A stretch of 64,000 bases of DNA, taken from Lomentospora prolificans. Its lineage: Eukaryota > Ascomycota > Sordariomycetes > Microascales > Microascaceae. The notes beneath the pieces are model-generated. The model searched no databases and was not told the origin of the DNA. It saw nothing but the letters and a program-made list of their open reading frames with translations. Every line of letters starts with the position of its first letter. Within the stretch, counting starts at the first letter, position 1. Position numbers and translations under genes: made by a program. The DNA lies in contig JARFXM010000008.1 in assembly GCA_029532625.1 (NCBI GenBank), positions 2,604,001 to 2,668,000 on the forward strand, given 5' to 3'. Below are positions 11,483 to 22,145 of this stretch, piece after piece.

Positions 11483-13745
11483 ATGCCCCCAGATCAACAT
11501 TTCGAGATGTCGTACGTAGCCATCCCGACGGGCACAGAGCCTACCCCCGCACATCTGGGCTCTGGGTACGATTCAGATCTCAGTAGCCCAGAGCACCTGA
11601 GACACAAGTCCTTCACATTCCCGCGGAAGCCCGTCGCTTCATCGACGACGACGATAAAAGAGCGGTCGGTGTCTCCAGCGACTACAGGCGATTATTCTAC
11701 GCCGCCCGGCTGGCCAGCCCATCCACAAATTCTCGGCCGCCGTGGCCCGCTTGTCGTTTGGCTTCCCCTGCGTCTGTGGGATCTAGTATTGGCCATAGCC
11801 CCTCTAGCATTTTTAGGTGTGTGCTGGCCATTGATGAGAAGAATTCTGCAGGGTCTGGCCAGGCCATTTGCCTGCGCTACGCTGCTGGCCATAGTCAAAG
11901 CTAATCAACTTCCGCTACTACACAGTTCTCGCAGTTCTCGCCCTCTATCTGGACTTTGAACCCATATCGCAGTATGGCGACACCGTCGTCGAAGCGACCC
12001 GACTCGGCCCTACCGTTTTCCCAATCGTTTTCGCCGCCATCGCAAGCCGATTTTTTCGCAACCTTGCACGATGGAAGGCTGAACAGCGGCAAGGTATCGG
12101 CCTCGCCGCGCTGGAACAAATTCTGGGGAGCCAGAGTTTCGCGGGCACCTTTGAGCGCGCCGTGTTTCTCCGCACCAATTTGCTTATGGCCATTGTAACC
12201 CTCATGGTCTGGGCGATGTCTCCTATCGGCGGTCAGAGCTCGTCGCGTCTTCTATTTACGGACAATCGCGTAGATACCAACCCAATGACCCTGTTTTATC
12301 CCAACATTACTAAAGTGGAATCGTGGCTTAGCTCGGGAAGTGGGTTGGACGATGTCGAGGCCATATTGTCGACCATTTATTCGGCGAGTCTTCTCACGTC
12401 TCCCGGCATGAAGGGTGCCTTGACCGATATGTGGGATCGGCCGAAAGTCCCAAAGTGGAATTTACATGCGCACTATCAGACAGACAATGACGGCTGGAGA
12501 GAGATTGACAAGCAGGCTCTCCTTGACGGAATTGACGACTATTCTTCCTTGGTAGGGCTGAAGATGGAAGGGTTTACGTTGGATGAAGACGTGACCTATA
12601 AAACGACGGTCCAAAGTTCTTACATCGACTTCAACTGCTCGTTACTTGCCGATGCGCTCGAGAAGGACGACGCCGAGAAATTCATCCCGGCTCGGCGGCT
12701 CAATGTTAGCAGTTTGTACTTCAAGGGCATTAGCTCCCTCGAGCGCCAAGCTCCACTAACCGGAGTCTTTGAAGTCCCTGGAAATGTGTCATACTTTGAT
12801 TGGAAAGAGGCCTCTGGCACCGATCCGCTAACTTTCTTGATGGCGCTTCGGGCAGAGACCGACGGTACTCTTGGCATTTCGTATTTCGACTGCACCGCGG
12901 CCCCTGTTGTGGTGGAGACGGAATTATCTTGCGGGCCCAATCCATCTGTCATATGCTCTCCCGAGAAGCAGCGCCGACTTCATGCCGATAAACCAGCGGG
13001 CTTGGTATGGCCCGACAACATGTTTACGACGTCCATGTTTAACACGGTCAAAGCTTGGCAGAGGGCCTCCATCGTCGTAGATCACCACATAGCCTCGGCG
13101 ACTGAGCTCTACCTGGCAGGCGAAACCGTCCTTTTCCGGGATACTCGGCTCCTGACTTGGGACGATGTCGACATGGATGTCTTTTCGAGGCGGATGACCA
13201 CGGCCTACAATACTATTTGGCAGTCGTCCCTCGATCCCTTCAACGCGACAACTGCCTCCCTCCGGCTCTCTGCCGACGGACAGAACACGAGGAGGGACGA
13301 CCAGTCATCGTCTGGCGTTGCGCTTCCGTTCGACGCCTTGAATCAAACCTTGATGGGGGATCCGTTTCGGGCCATCATCCCCGCCGAATCTACGGTATCG
13401 AAGACCACCGAGGTCTACCGCGCCAACCACAAGTGGATCGGCATCCTCATTGCCGCCACCGCCATTTTGGAGATCATTGCCATTGCGAGCGCCGTCTTTG
13501 AGTTTATCACGCTCGCGCCCGACGTGCTGGGCTACGCTAGCTCCATGGTCCGGGACAACGTGTTTGTGCCCCAGCCGCAGACGGGGTCAGCGCTGCATGG
13601 AACCGAGAGGTCCAAGTTGCTCAAGGATCTGCGGGTCCAGATTGCGGACGTGTGGCCCGACAAGGATGTGGGCTACGTTGCTTTCTCGACGGTTGGGAGG
13701 GGTTCGAAGTGGATGCCGTTGAGCCGGCAGAGGGTGTACAGATAG
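11483..13745 (+). CDS. multi-pass fungal membrane protein with APDVLGY motif, 717 aa
   Basis: Two exons, 11483-11816 and 11926-13745, with a GTGTGT...CACAG intron containing a GCTAATC branch site. The splice joins two halves of one hydrophobic helix (IAPLAFL / VLAVLALYL). The alternative start at 11507 removes eight residues. The order is a Ser/Pro-rich N-terminus, a membrane region at about residues 90-125, and a cytosolic stretch that includes LEQILGSQSFAGTFERAVFL. Next come a second helix ending MSPIGGQSS, a large probable extracellular domain with several N-glycosylation sequons (for example NVSS and NVSY), and a C-terminal helix WIGILIAATAILEIIAIASA followed by APDVLGYASSM. This LEQ...GS / SPLGGQ-like / APDVLGY layout recurs in a large fungal family of unknown function; I recognise the pattern but not a role. 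Confidence 0.85.
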
Positions 13746-14584
13746 ATAATAATAGAGATCTTGGCGTAGACAGGATAATGATTAATGACTTCTTCTTGCT
13801 CAGGCTCTGCTCTGCCTTTGGCTTTGCTCTAAGTTGCTTTGCTCGGGATGTAAGACGATGAGTGTACCGTCCGCTATTATGCTTCTTTAGGGAATTTTCC
13901 GTCAATCGACCACATCAATCGAAGGTATTGAATGCACGTTGTGGTAGAGGATCCATGGATGCTTGAAGTAATACGACCGAAGTCATCTCTCGTTCCATAC
14001 CCTCTATCACAACCCATATTATCTTTGACCATGAGGAGAATCCCAACCAAGCTCTCGGGACCTGGTCTAGCCAATGGTAGAGAATAACCTAGAAGATGCC
14101 CTTGGCATTTATTTCTTGTCTGCTCACTTGGTAAGCGGGTATGTGTCAATTGTCGTGAGGGTTATTACAGGCAACGGCCCGGTACCACTGCAGGACGCCG
14201 TTTGGAAAGTATTGATACCGCGTGCTGGGAAAATGGTGCATACCCCTTCCACAGATGAAGATCATAGCTGGGAAGGATGGACTGAGAAACCCTCGTGGAG
14301 GCAGGGCCATGAGATGGGGGACTACGAAGCCGTTGTCGTGAGTTCTGTGGGGGGCTTGTCCGGGTGCATGATGTTGGTTTAAACGACGACGGGAAGGTTT
14401 GAGGCGCGTTTGTGGGAGTTTTTTGAGGACGTGAAGCAAACATGGCATTGTAAGAATAGAGTAATAGAGTAATAGTTGGTGTTCGATGAGCGCGTGGGAT
14501 TGCCAACTTTAAGGGCTGAGAGGATCATGTACAAAAAAAAAAGGATCTCTTGAATAATTATGTATGTAGTTATTATTGATACTC
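13746..14584. other. intergenic between convergent genes
   Basis: This separates the 3' ends of the 11483 gene (+) and the aldolase gene (-). I see no gene here, only presumed 3' regions. Confidence 0.5.
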
Positions 14585-15562
14585 TCACTGCGTGGCATCG
14601 GGAAGCTCGTTTTCGATATCCATCATCCACGCAATCTCTTCGCACAGCACCTTGGCCTGCTCCTTCGAAAGACCCTGCATTGGCTCCCTCGGTATTCCTC
14701 CGTACCCATGAAACCTATCCAATATCGCCTTGAAACCCGGAATCGCCCTCTTCGTGAGCGACCAGTCCGCCCTGGCAAGCTCCTGCTGCGCCTCTATCGC
14801 CTCCTCGAACTTCCCCGCCACAGCAAGGTTATACACGTTCACGCATGCCCTAGGAAACACATTTGCGGCCCCCACAATCGCGCCGCTTCCTCCCACCGAA
14901 ACCGACGACGAGATAAAATCCGCTACGCCGGCAAACGAAAAGTAATAGGGCGACGCCTCTGCGCGGTGTTTAGGGAAGAGCTCAGACACCGAACGCGTGG
15001 CTCCGGCGACACGCGCGAGCTTCCCGACGTTTCCGCAGGTGAATTTTGTTCCAACAATATTGGGGTGGTCCGCCAACCGGATCAACGTATCAGAATCGAT
15101 GTCGATGCCCGACACAGCACCGGGATAGTTGTAGATAATCACAGGCAACGGGCTCTCGTCCGCAACCTTTGTAAAGTACCGCTCAATCGTAGTCGTATCC
15201 ATCGCCCACTTGAAAAACGACGGCACCATCACCAACACAGCATCCCCGCCCGCCTCCGCCGCATCCCGGCACAACCGCAGGGTTCCGCGAACGGACTGGT
15301 CCGAGGCGCCTACGATGAGCCTGGTTTTCGCGAAGCCGCCTGCGTCGAGGGCGTCGCGGGTGATGCGGGTGACTTGGGCGCGCTCTTCGGGGGAGAGGTA
15401 GACTGCTTCGCCGTTGGAGCCGTTGGTTACGATGCCTGCGACGCCGGCGCGGGCGAGGCGGACGGAGTGTTTGGCGATTGTGGAGGGATCGAGGTCTTGG
15501 GTTTGGGGGTTGTAGAATACTTGGGTTGGGGCGTAGATGCCCGGGAGGAGCTGTCGAGGCAT
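14585..15562 (-). CDS. DHDPS/N-acetylneuraminate-lyase-family aldolase, 325 aa
   Basis: A single exon encoding a full-length (beta/alpha)8 class I aldolase. Family landmarks are visible: the substrate carboxylate-binding loop GSNGEAVYLSPEER (residues 48-61), the YNYP motif with catalytic Tyr144, and the Schiff-base lysine K173 in GTKFTCGNV. A GSGAIVGAANVFP segment follows, as in fungal members. In filamentous fungi this family includes the 2-keto-3-deoxy-L-galactonate aldolase of galacturonate catabolism (LGA1/GaaC). It also includes proteins annotated simply as dihydrodipicolinate synthase, although fungi do not make lysine through dihydrodipicolinate. Divergence from an L-galactonate/L-fuconate-type dehydratase gene 1.2 kb away supports cleavage of a 2-keto-3-deoxy sugar acid to pyruvate plus an aldehyde. 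The exact substrate cannot be read from sequence. Confidence 0.9.
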   Translation of the reverse strand: MPRQLLPGIYAPTQVFYNPQTQDLDPSTIAKHSVRLARAGVAGIVTNGSNGEAVYLSPEERAQVTRITRDALDAGGFAKTRLIVGASDQSVRGTLRLCRDAAEAGGDAVLVMVPSFFKWAMDTTTIERYFTKVADESPLPVIIYNYPGAVSGIDIDSDTLIRLADHPNIVGTKFTCGNVGKLARVAGATRSVSELFPKHRAEASPYYFSFAGVADFISSSVSVGGSGAIVGAANVFPRACVNVYNLAVAGKFEEAIEAQQELARADWSLTKRAIPGFKAILDRFHGYGGIPREPMQGLSKEQAKVLCEEIAWMMDIENELPDATQ

Positions 15563-16753
15563 GGTGGCCGCTTTGGATGGCCGTGAGCTGGGAAATGAGG
15601 TGGTGGTGTTGGGTGTAGATAGATGCGATTGGGTGTTTGGAGATGCTCAATGAGGTATCCGATGCAGTTGTTGCAGCTTGCAGCTTAGGAGATCACCACG
15701 AGTCACCGAAACAAAAAGATGAAAAAAAAAAAAAAAAAATGAGGACTGCTGCGACGAGGACAGAGCGAATCGAGCAACCAACTTCATCCTCGGCAAGCTT
15801 CAAAAAGCTACGAAGCTTCCCCAACTCCCGAAGTTCCAAAGGAGGGTGGCATTGGCAAAACTAATAGCTGCTTCTTATTACCCCACGCACACGACATGGC
15901 ACCACGTTCCACCACATGACACTGCTCTTCCATGCGATACCCCGTATTGAGGGTGGAGCTCGCCAACGTGACACATAAAATCGTTGTTTGCGCTCTCACT
16001 AGGTATGCCGATACGTCAATGGTCGTCTGTTAGGCGCCGCGGGGACGGGGATGGGCGGCAGAGCCGAGCCGAAGGAAATCCCGAGGACCGGACCCACCCG
16101 CGAGCTTCGGGGGTGAGTGGCAAAGGGTTCCCGCAGGGCCTAAAAGTTGCAACATGCCACCCTCCACCGCGCTAGGCCAGCCGTCCAAGCTTATTAGCCT
16201 TTACTGTGTATGTTGCTCGAAGGCCAGCGGGGGCAACGACTCACTCCACCCCTCCCCACCCCCCTTCCTTTTCCCTTTCCCCCCCAAGTGTACTTGGCCG
16301 CGGGGGGAGGCGGGAAGCTGTGGCAAATTGGAGATGGGTTGAGATCTGACCCCGCCGTCTTGCTTCGGCCAGCTCCTGCAAACCCTGGGCTGGATAGTCG
16401 GGGTTTTGCCAAATGCCCCAAGTCCGCGCCCTAATTTCCCGCCGCTAAAAACCCTGGGTCTCGATTCCCGAGAGGATCCTTAACATGGTTTGATATGGGG
16501 ATATGGGCCTTAGCCACGGCCTCGGGGGGGGGGATATGTACCCCGCGGATCATCCGGAGGAGTAATAGCTTTAAGTTGGAGAGCTTGCTGCTTTAAAGCT
16601 ACTCTTCCCATCATCCTTGCGGTAGCTCATTGTGTCCTATAATACTCTCTAAAAAAGCATCTCTTCGCGATCCTCACAACGCGTTGCATTTGCATCTGTT
16701 TTGGCTTCCGAGTTCTCCTTTTCTTTCAATATACCCAAATCTACATAGACAAC
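15563..16753. promoter_or_regulatory. bidirectional promoter of the aldolase and dehydratase genes
   Basis: This 1.2-kb spacer separates two divergent catabolic genes and contains no gene of its own. It holds a poly(A) tract (about 15721-15739) and several matches to the fungal carbon-catabolite repressor site SYGGRG. GCGGGG occurs at 16039-16044, 16227-16232 and 16300-16305, and its complement CCCCGC at 16541-16546. These G/C runs also reflect local composition, so the sites are suggestive only. Pyrimidine-rich sequence and CAACATG context precede the dehydratase start. Confidence 0.55.
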
Positions 16754-18344
16754 ATGACGGTACCAGGCCCATCAGTTGACAATGTCACAATCGTTGACTT
16801 CAAGGTCATTGACCTTCGTTTCCCGACAAGCTTGAACGGCGTTGGTTCCGATGCCATGCACGTGGGCACCAATGGCTCGCAGCCCTACATCCAGCTCATC
16901 ACCAACCAGCCGGGCCTCATAGGGGAGGGAATTGTAAGCTTCCTCAGGCACATATTCCTTCCCGATTCATGTCCAAGCTCTAACAAGTTGTGTGCTCCAA
17001 AACAGGCCTTTAGTAACGGTCGAGGCAGCGAACTCATCTGCATGTGCCTCGAGACCTTTGCTAAACGCGTCGTCGGCAAGACCATGCACGAGCTCACCCG
17101 CAACATGGGCAAGACCTGGCGCTACATGGTCTCCGACTCGCAATACCGTTGGGTCGGACCCGAAAAGTCCGTCACCCACCTCGCCATGGCAGGCGTAATG
17201 AATGGCGTCTGGGACCTCTGGGGCAAGATTCTGCGCAAGCCTGTATGGCAGATTGTCTGCGATATGACGCCCGAAGAGATTGTCAGGTGTATCGATTTCC
17301 GGTACATCACCGACGTCATTACCCCCGAGGAGGCCGTTGAGATGCTCACAAAGGCGCAGGAGGGCAAGGAGGCAAGGTTGAGGGAGGCGTTTGAGAATGT
17401 GGCTGTTCCTGCGTATTCTACCTCGCCTGGCTGGATGGCGCTTTCGGGAGACAAGATGAGAGAGGTGCTGGAGGAGGAGATCAAGATGGGGTACAAGGTG
17501 TTCAAGTTCAAGGTCGGCTCCGGCGTTGAGGCGGATAGGGCCAAGCTGGAGGCTGTGCGATCCGTCATCGGGTATGATCAGGGGTTCCAGTTGATGATTG
17601 ATGCGAACCAGGTATGGAGTGTTCCTGAGGCGATCGAGTACATGAAGCAGCTTGTCGAGTTCAAGCCCGTCTTCATTGAGGGTAAGGTCTCTTGTGAAAT
17701 CTTCCTCCGGCAAACTCAGTGGCTAATATGCTCGGTTTCTTTTCTTTCTTTTCCTTCTTTTTAGAACCCACCAACCCTGATGATGTCCTCGGACACGCGG
17801 CCATCCGTAAGGCGCTCAAGCCATATGGTGTTGGTGTCGCCACCGGTGAGGCCGCGCAGAACCGCGTCACTTTCAAGCAGCTTCTCCAGGCCGAAGCTAT
17901 CGATGTCTGCCAAATCGACGCTGTCAGGCTGGGAAGCGTCAACGAGTGCTTGGTAAGGGTGTACCAACGCCGATCAAAATGGAAAGAACTGAGGAGCTAA
18001 CTTTTTCTCAGGCCGTCATGCTCATGGCCTCCAAGTTCAACGTCCCCTGTGTCCCCCACAACGGCGCCATGGGCCTTACCGAGCTCACTTCCCACCTTTC
18101 CCTCATCGACTACGTTGCCGTCACCGGCCGAAAGTCGATGCTCGAGTACGCCGATAGCTTCCGGGAGAACCTCCGCCACCCTAGCCGCATCGTCAACGCG
18201 CACTACGAGACGCCGTTGGCTCCGGGATACTCTACTGGATATACTGACGAGGCGCTAGAGAAATACATATACCCTACTGGAAGCTTCTGGAGGACGGACG
18301 TTGGATTGAAGATTATCAACCAACCTACCGGCGGGGAATTGTAA
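16754..18344 (+). CDS. L-galactonate/L-fuconate-type dehydratase (enolase superfamily), 458 aa
   Basis: Four exons: 16754-16933, 17006-17681, 17765-17952 and 18012-18344, all joined in phase. The protein aligns by eye along its length with the L-fuconate dehydratase/ENOSF1 and fungal L-galactonate dehydratase (LGD1/GaaB) group. Shared landmarks are DLRFPTSLNGVGSDAMH, RWVGPEKSVTHLA, CIDFRYITDVITPEEAVEM and the C-terminal APGYSTG. Mandelate-racemase-type residues are in place: the KxK pair K227/K229, metal ligands D259 (MIDAN), E285 (FIEEPT) and E314 (ATGEA), and catalytic His364 in VPHNGAMG. The reaction is Mg-dependent dehydration of an aldonate to a 2-keto-3-deoxy acid, the natural input for the neighbouring aldolase. 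L-galactonate is the likeliest fungal substrate; L-fuconate or another acid sugar is possible. Confidence 0.9.
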
Positions 18345-18453
18345 TAACATGAGTAATTTAGACTGATGTTTTTGTTATCATGATCTTAGAGGTATTTAAA
18401 AATATTGTACATATTTCGTTGTCGTTTATCTTGGACAGAAGAGAAGAATATTA

Positions 18454-20578
18454 TTAGATACATGACAGGATTCTTTGTTTTCTTTGCATATCTTCGAGAA
18501 TCGTGACTACTGTGCCTAGGCTAGAGATTGCCCAAGGCCGTATGTTTTGTATGGCAAGTGTTTGAAGCTCGTCAATGTCCGGGACGAGGTGTTTCAGTTC
18601 TGGACTGAGCGACGAAAGTGTCAGGACAATGACAGCCCCGAGAGATCTAGGCTATTAGTTAATATAGATAACTTGGCTTCTGGGAGTTGTCGGGATCCAA
18701 AACTTACGATAGTGAGAATGTCCACGTGTATGGACTTGGCTTCCTGAGAATATTCGTCGCGCTCCTGAGGTAGAGCCGACAACTCGCAATTCCCAGGGCC
18801 GCCTTCTCGATGATGGATTCTGGATGTGGCCCAGGATTCATGGAAATATTCAACACAAACGGCCGATATATAATATGCCTCGCGGCGAAATACCGTATCC
18901 TCAACACTGCCTCTCGGTCGTTCGCCGCCGGCCCCACCGCCAGCGATGGCCTGTACGCTTCCGGTATAGACGCATGCCAAAGATCCAGCTGTCTCTGCAA
19001 TTCATCGCAAATACCCATCATGGAAGAAATCTCTTGTGCCGAGAACTCCTCGGGTGCCATGAGCGAAGTGGATGACAATGTGAGGGCGTAAGACTTCCTG
19101 CTCGGGTATAGTGAATTGTGGATGCGGTTGAGGAGGCGCCGTATGGATGTCTCGGCGAGGAAGGAGGTGTGTATCATGCCGCCGAGGTTGCTGCAGGAGG
19201 GCAATGGCGTTTCGTCAATGAGCTGTTGGAGACCGCTTCGGGGAAGCTCGAGCTCGGCTAGGCGGTCGCATTCGACGAGGAAGGATGACCAGACGAGGCG
19301 GAGGGTGCTTTCGCGGGATTCTGCACCTTCTTCACGGGTGTCGAAACTAGGACAGGTCAGAAAATGTATCGACAAGCCTTTTTTTGACAAAAGTTACGTC
19401 GTAATATTATTACCCGGAGAGCTTGAACTGGAGAAAGGTGCATGCTGAGTGGATCAACCGCCAACTCTGCAGCGGACGTACGATATAGGCAAAGTAGATG
19501 CTCGCTAATACCAAAGTTTGTGCCAAAGGTACGCTATACGATACGGACCAAGAAGAAAGCGAGATGATCTTCGGCATGGCATGCTGCATGTACTCCATCC
19601 CAGGGGGCGAGCCGGAAAAGTCCCTCGTCTCTGGCGACGCAATCGCCGCGGCCCCGATAGCGAGAACCGATAGACACATGGCAGATTCAACGCTTGAATC
19701 AATACCCCTTTCCAAAAATTCAGCGTAGACCTCACGGAAGTGCTCTTCGTCTAGAACGGGATGGTTTGCGTGCGCAGTGGCAAAAAAGCTAGTGACAAGG
19801 TAGTCGGCCGTATCACGATCGATATGGATAATTGGTGGCGCAGGAGGCGGTAGTGACTCGAATGCGAGCTCCGGAGGGAGCGGATTCTTCGACTCAAGGA
19901 GGAAAAACAGATCGTTGGGGTATTCACCCACCAGTGCTTTCATGGCTGGTAGGCTAAGGAGGTAATTTGACGACGTCTTGTGCTTGACTGGTATATCCAG
20001 AGGTGGCAGTGCTGAAACATCGGGCTGGCCATCATAGGGCTGGGACGGCCACGCCGTGATGGGCACATTGAGGCGGCTGCCGAGAATACCAGGGACGGAG
20101 GACGTGTGGCTGTTGGGCGAGGTGCCCTGAATATTATCTTCCTGGGCAGTTCTGAGCTGGAGTTCGGACGAGAGGGCGGCAACGGCGCGAGTGTGGTGGT
20201 CCAGCATAGATTCGATGTGCCGCAGCTTGTTAAGGATTTCGCGGCTGCCGCCGGAGGTGTCGATCCTGTTATTAAATCTCGTGAGTAATAATAACAGCGG
20301 GAAGCTTACGACGGAAAAGGGCCTTGCTTATTACCTCTGGGAGGGCGTCTCGTCATACTGACATTCTACCTCGGCTTCAATGCAGTTCTGGCACCTTGGC
20401 TTTCCGGCATCGCACCGGCGTTTCCTTGGAGTTGTGATCAGTCTTGGGCGCAGAAACCGGGATATTTTGTGATCAATTCCGTAGAGCTGGGTGGAGAAAT
20501 GGGCCAATGCAAGGGCGTCACGTACCGATGGCGGCAAAAGGAGCAAGCTAAGGCTACCCTCTTGCGATTGAAGCTCAT
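18454..20578 (-). CDS. Zn2Cys6 fungal transcription factor, 608 aa
   Basis: Five exons on the minus strand: 20526-20578, 20335-20424, 19414-20265, 18708-19346 and 18454-18646. The first 101-bp intron splits the zinc cluster. Spliced, it gives a perfect CX2CX6CX6CX2CX6C with cysteines at 12, 15, 22, 29, 32 and 39 (ACSFCRHRKRRCDAGKPRC). A linker follows, then a fungal-specific transcription-factor middle homology region (LVTSFFATAHANHPVLDEEHF, ASIYFAYIVRPLQSW, RHIIYRPFV). In the last intron, the acceptor at 18647 keeps the frame open for 64 further codons; one 5 bp earlier would stop after nine residues. The gene ends only 110 bp from the end of the dehydratase gene, so it is a candidate pathway-specific activator of the adjacent locus. 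That link is inferred from proximity. Confidence 0.88.
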
Positions 20579-21788
20579 TGCTGCAATCCAACCGGGATCC
20601 CGTTTAGAAAAAGTTTTTATATAATTGGGCGTAGCAGGTGTGTTCTCGGGCGGCGTAAGGAGCCGTCGGGGGGAGGTGGAAGTGTGGGAAGTTGGAGATA
20701 ATATCCCTGTGCGATGCGGTGGGTCGGGGGTACATATATTAACTGGCCGAGTTGGGGTGTAAAAAGGGAAGAGAGTTCAAAGGTTGGCTTGCTCTACTCG
20801 GCTCTCGGGAGTTGCACCCAGTGGGTACACCATGCCTGGCCGGCAACAGACGAGATTGATGACTTTCTTGTTGGCCAGATTGAAGCTAGAGCTGGTTTGG
20901 GACATAGCGTCAACTAACTTGCACCGATGGTGTGGGTGGTGGGTGGCGTCTGAGTTTGGGGAGGAGTCAATGGATACATAAAGCAGGTAAGCCTCCTTCA
21001 GACAAACCAAAGGTTTCTCTCTATTAGAGATATGACTTTTCCTATATCAGTCGCTGCTCAATTCTGGGGTCTGTTTTTGGTTCGGCCCAGGACAGCTGTT
21101 AAGGCCAGCAATATCTGATTGACTCCTTGGGCCAGCCCCTTGGTTCTGACCAAAGACCCTAAAAGAGCCCCGGTCGGTTCTGAGCTCGGTTCTTAGTATA
21201 ATTGTGCGGTCGGAAATGGAGCCCATAATTAACGCCTGGCTTAGGTATAGTCGAAATGGTGGAGCTGCATCATCCCACTCAAACCCCAAATCCTAAGCTA
21301 TTCAGTGGCTAGGTAATAACAACAATCCCCTTCATTATAGTAACTGTGAAGGACATGCTGATCTAAGTCATACGTAGAGTAGCTCAAAATGCTGAGCCCA
21401 GGAGCCAGCCCATCGCTAAGTTTTGTCAGGTACAAACTATCAGATTGTTTGTCCCGAATGCCTCGAACGTCAGCCCTTGTCGTACTTTTCGGTCGCTTGT
21501 TCTCAGTTCATGTCGACTGTTCATCTGTCCAAGCGGCTTAAAGGAGTTGCACAACGTGTAGGTGCTCCGTATGGGAATCGCAAGTGAAAGGGCATTCGAA
21601 AGAGCATTCGAAAATGAGCTCCGCCTCCAACGACTGTTTACCTGCAGTCTAAAGCTGGCTTCCCTGGTCAATGAGATTGGATGAGAATTGAAGGTTCACC
21701 TTAATATGGCAGAGATGCTTCTTAGAAATGGTGGCTTTCTTCCCCGGACTGGAAACGACAGTCAACCTATTTCAGGGCCTCCAAGCTG
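20579..21788. other. intergenic, promoter of the regulator gene
   Basis: The first few hundred bases presumably drive the Zn2Cys6 gene. No other gene is supported. Confidence 0.5.
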
Positions 21789-22145
21789 GTGCTGCCGTTC
21801 GACAACCTATATGATGATGTTCTAGACTTCTGTCTCCGAGTATGTCAGATATTCTCTAAAAAGGGAGCTATTGCGAAGATTTTATTATATGCAGCCGGCG
21901 GGAGCGAGAGCACCTTCTGGAGAAGATTCGCACGATTTCAGGGACTGCGTTTCTATCCATGGCCACGGCATTGCTTCTTCGCTATTATTACTATATTAAT
22001 CCAGTATGACGCTGGCTGTAGGCGGGGAAGCGGAGAAGGAGGAGTAATTTTTGCCAAAGTCCTAGGCCTGACTGTCCCAGAGAATTGTCCCTGTCAGTAT
22101 TATGCCATTTCTCTTCTCCCTTACGTAGGTATCCCGTTGTTGTGA
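21789..22145 (+). pseudogene. possible relic of a fungal STAND/NACHT-protein N-terminal domain
   Basis: A short open frame contains the stretch YDDVLDFCLRVCQIFSKKGA, followed by a hydrophobic LLYAAGG and ARFQGL. This resembles the helical region found near the N-terminus of many fungal NACHT/ankyrin proteins (pattern LYxxVLxFYxRAxxxFSKK...). The resemblance fades after about 50 residues, and I see no NACHT or repeat region downstream. I read it as a degraded fragment, not a functional gene; chance similarity is possible. Confidence 0.3.

Noticed and set aside
14576..15586. 336-codon + strand frame
   Set aside because: It is the antisense shadow of the aldolase gene; composition is Arg/His-rich as expected for a mirror frame.
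16381..16500. tRNA-like stretch GGGTCTCGATTCCC
   Set aside because: No matching acceptor or anticodon stems around it, so not a tRNA.
16967..17713. 248-codon minus-strand frame
   Set aside because: Antisense of the dehydratase exon.
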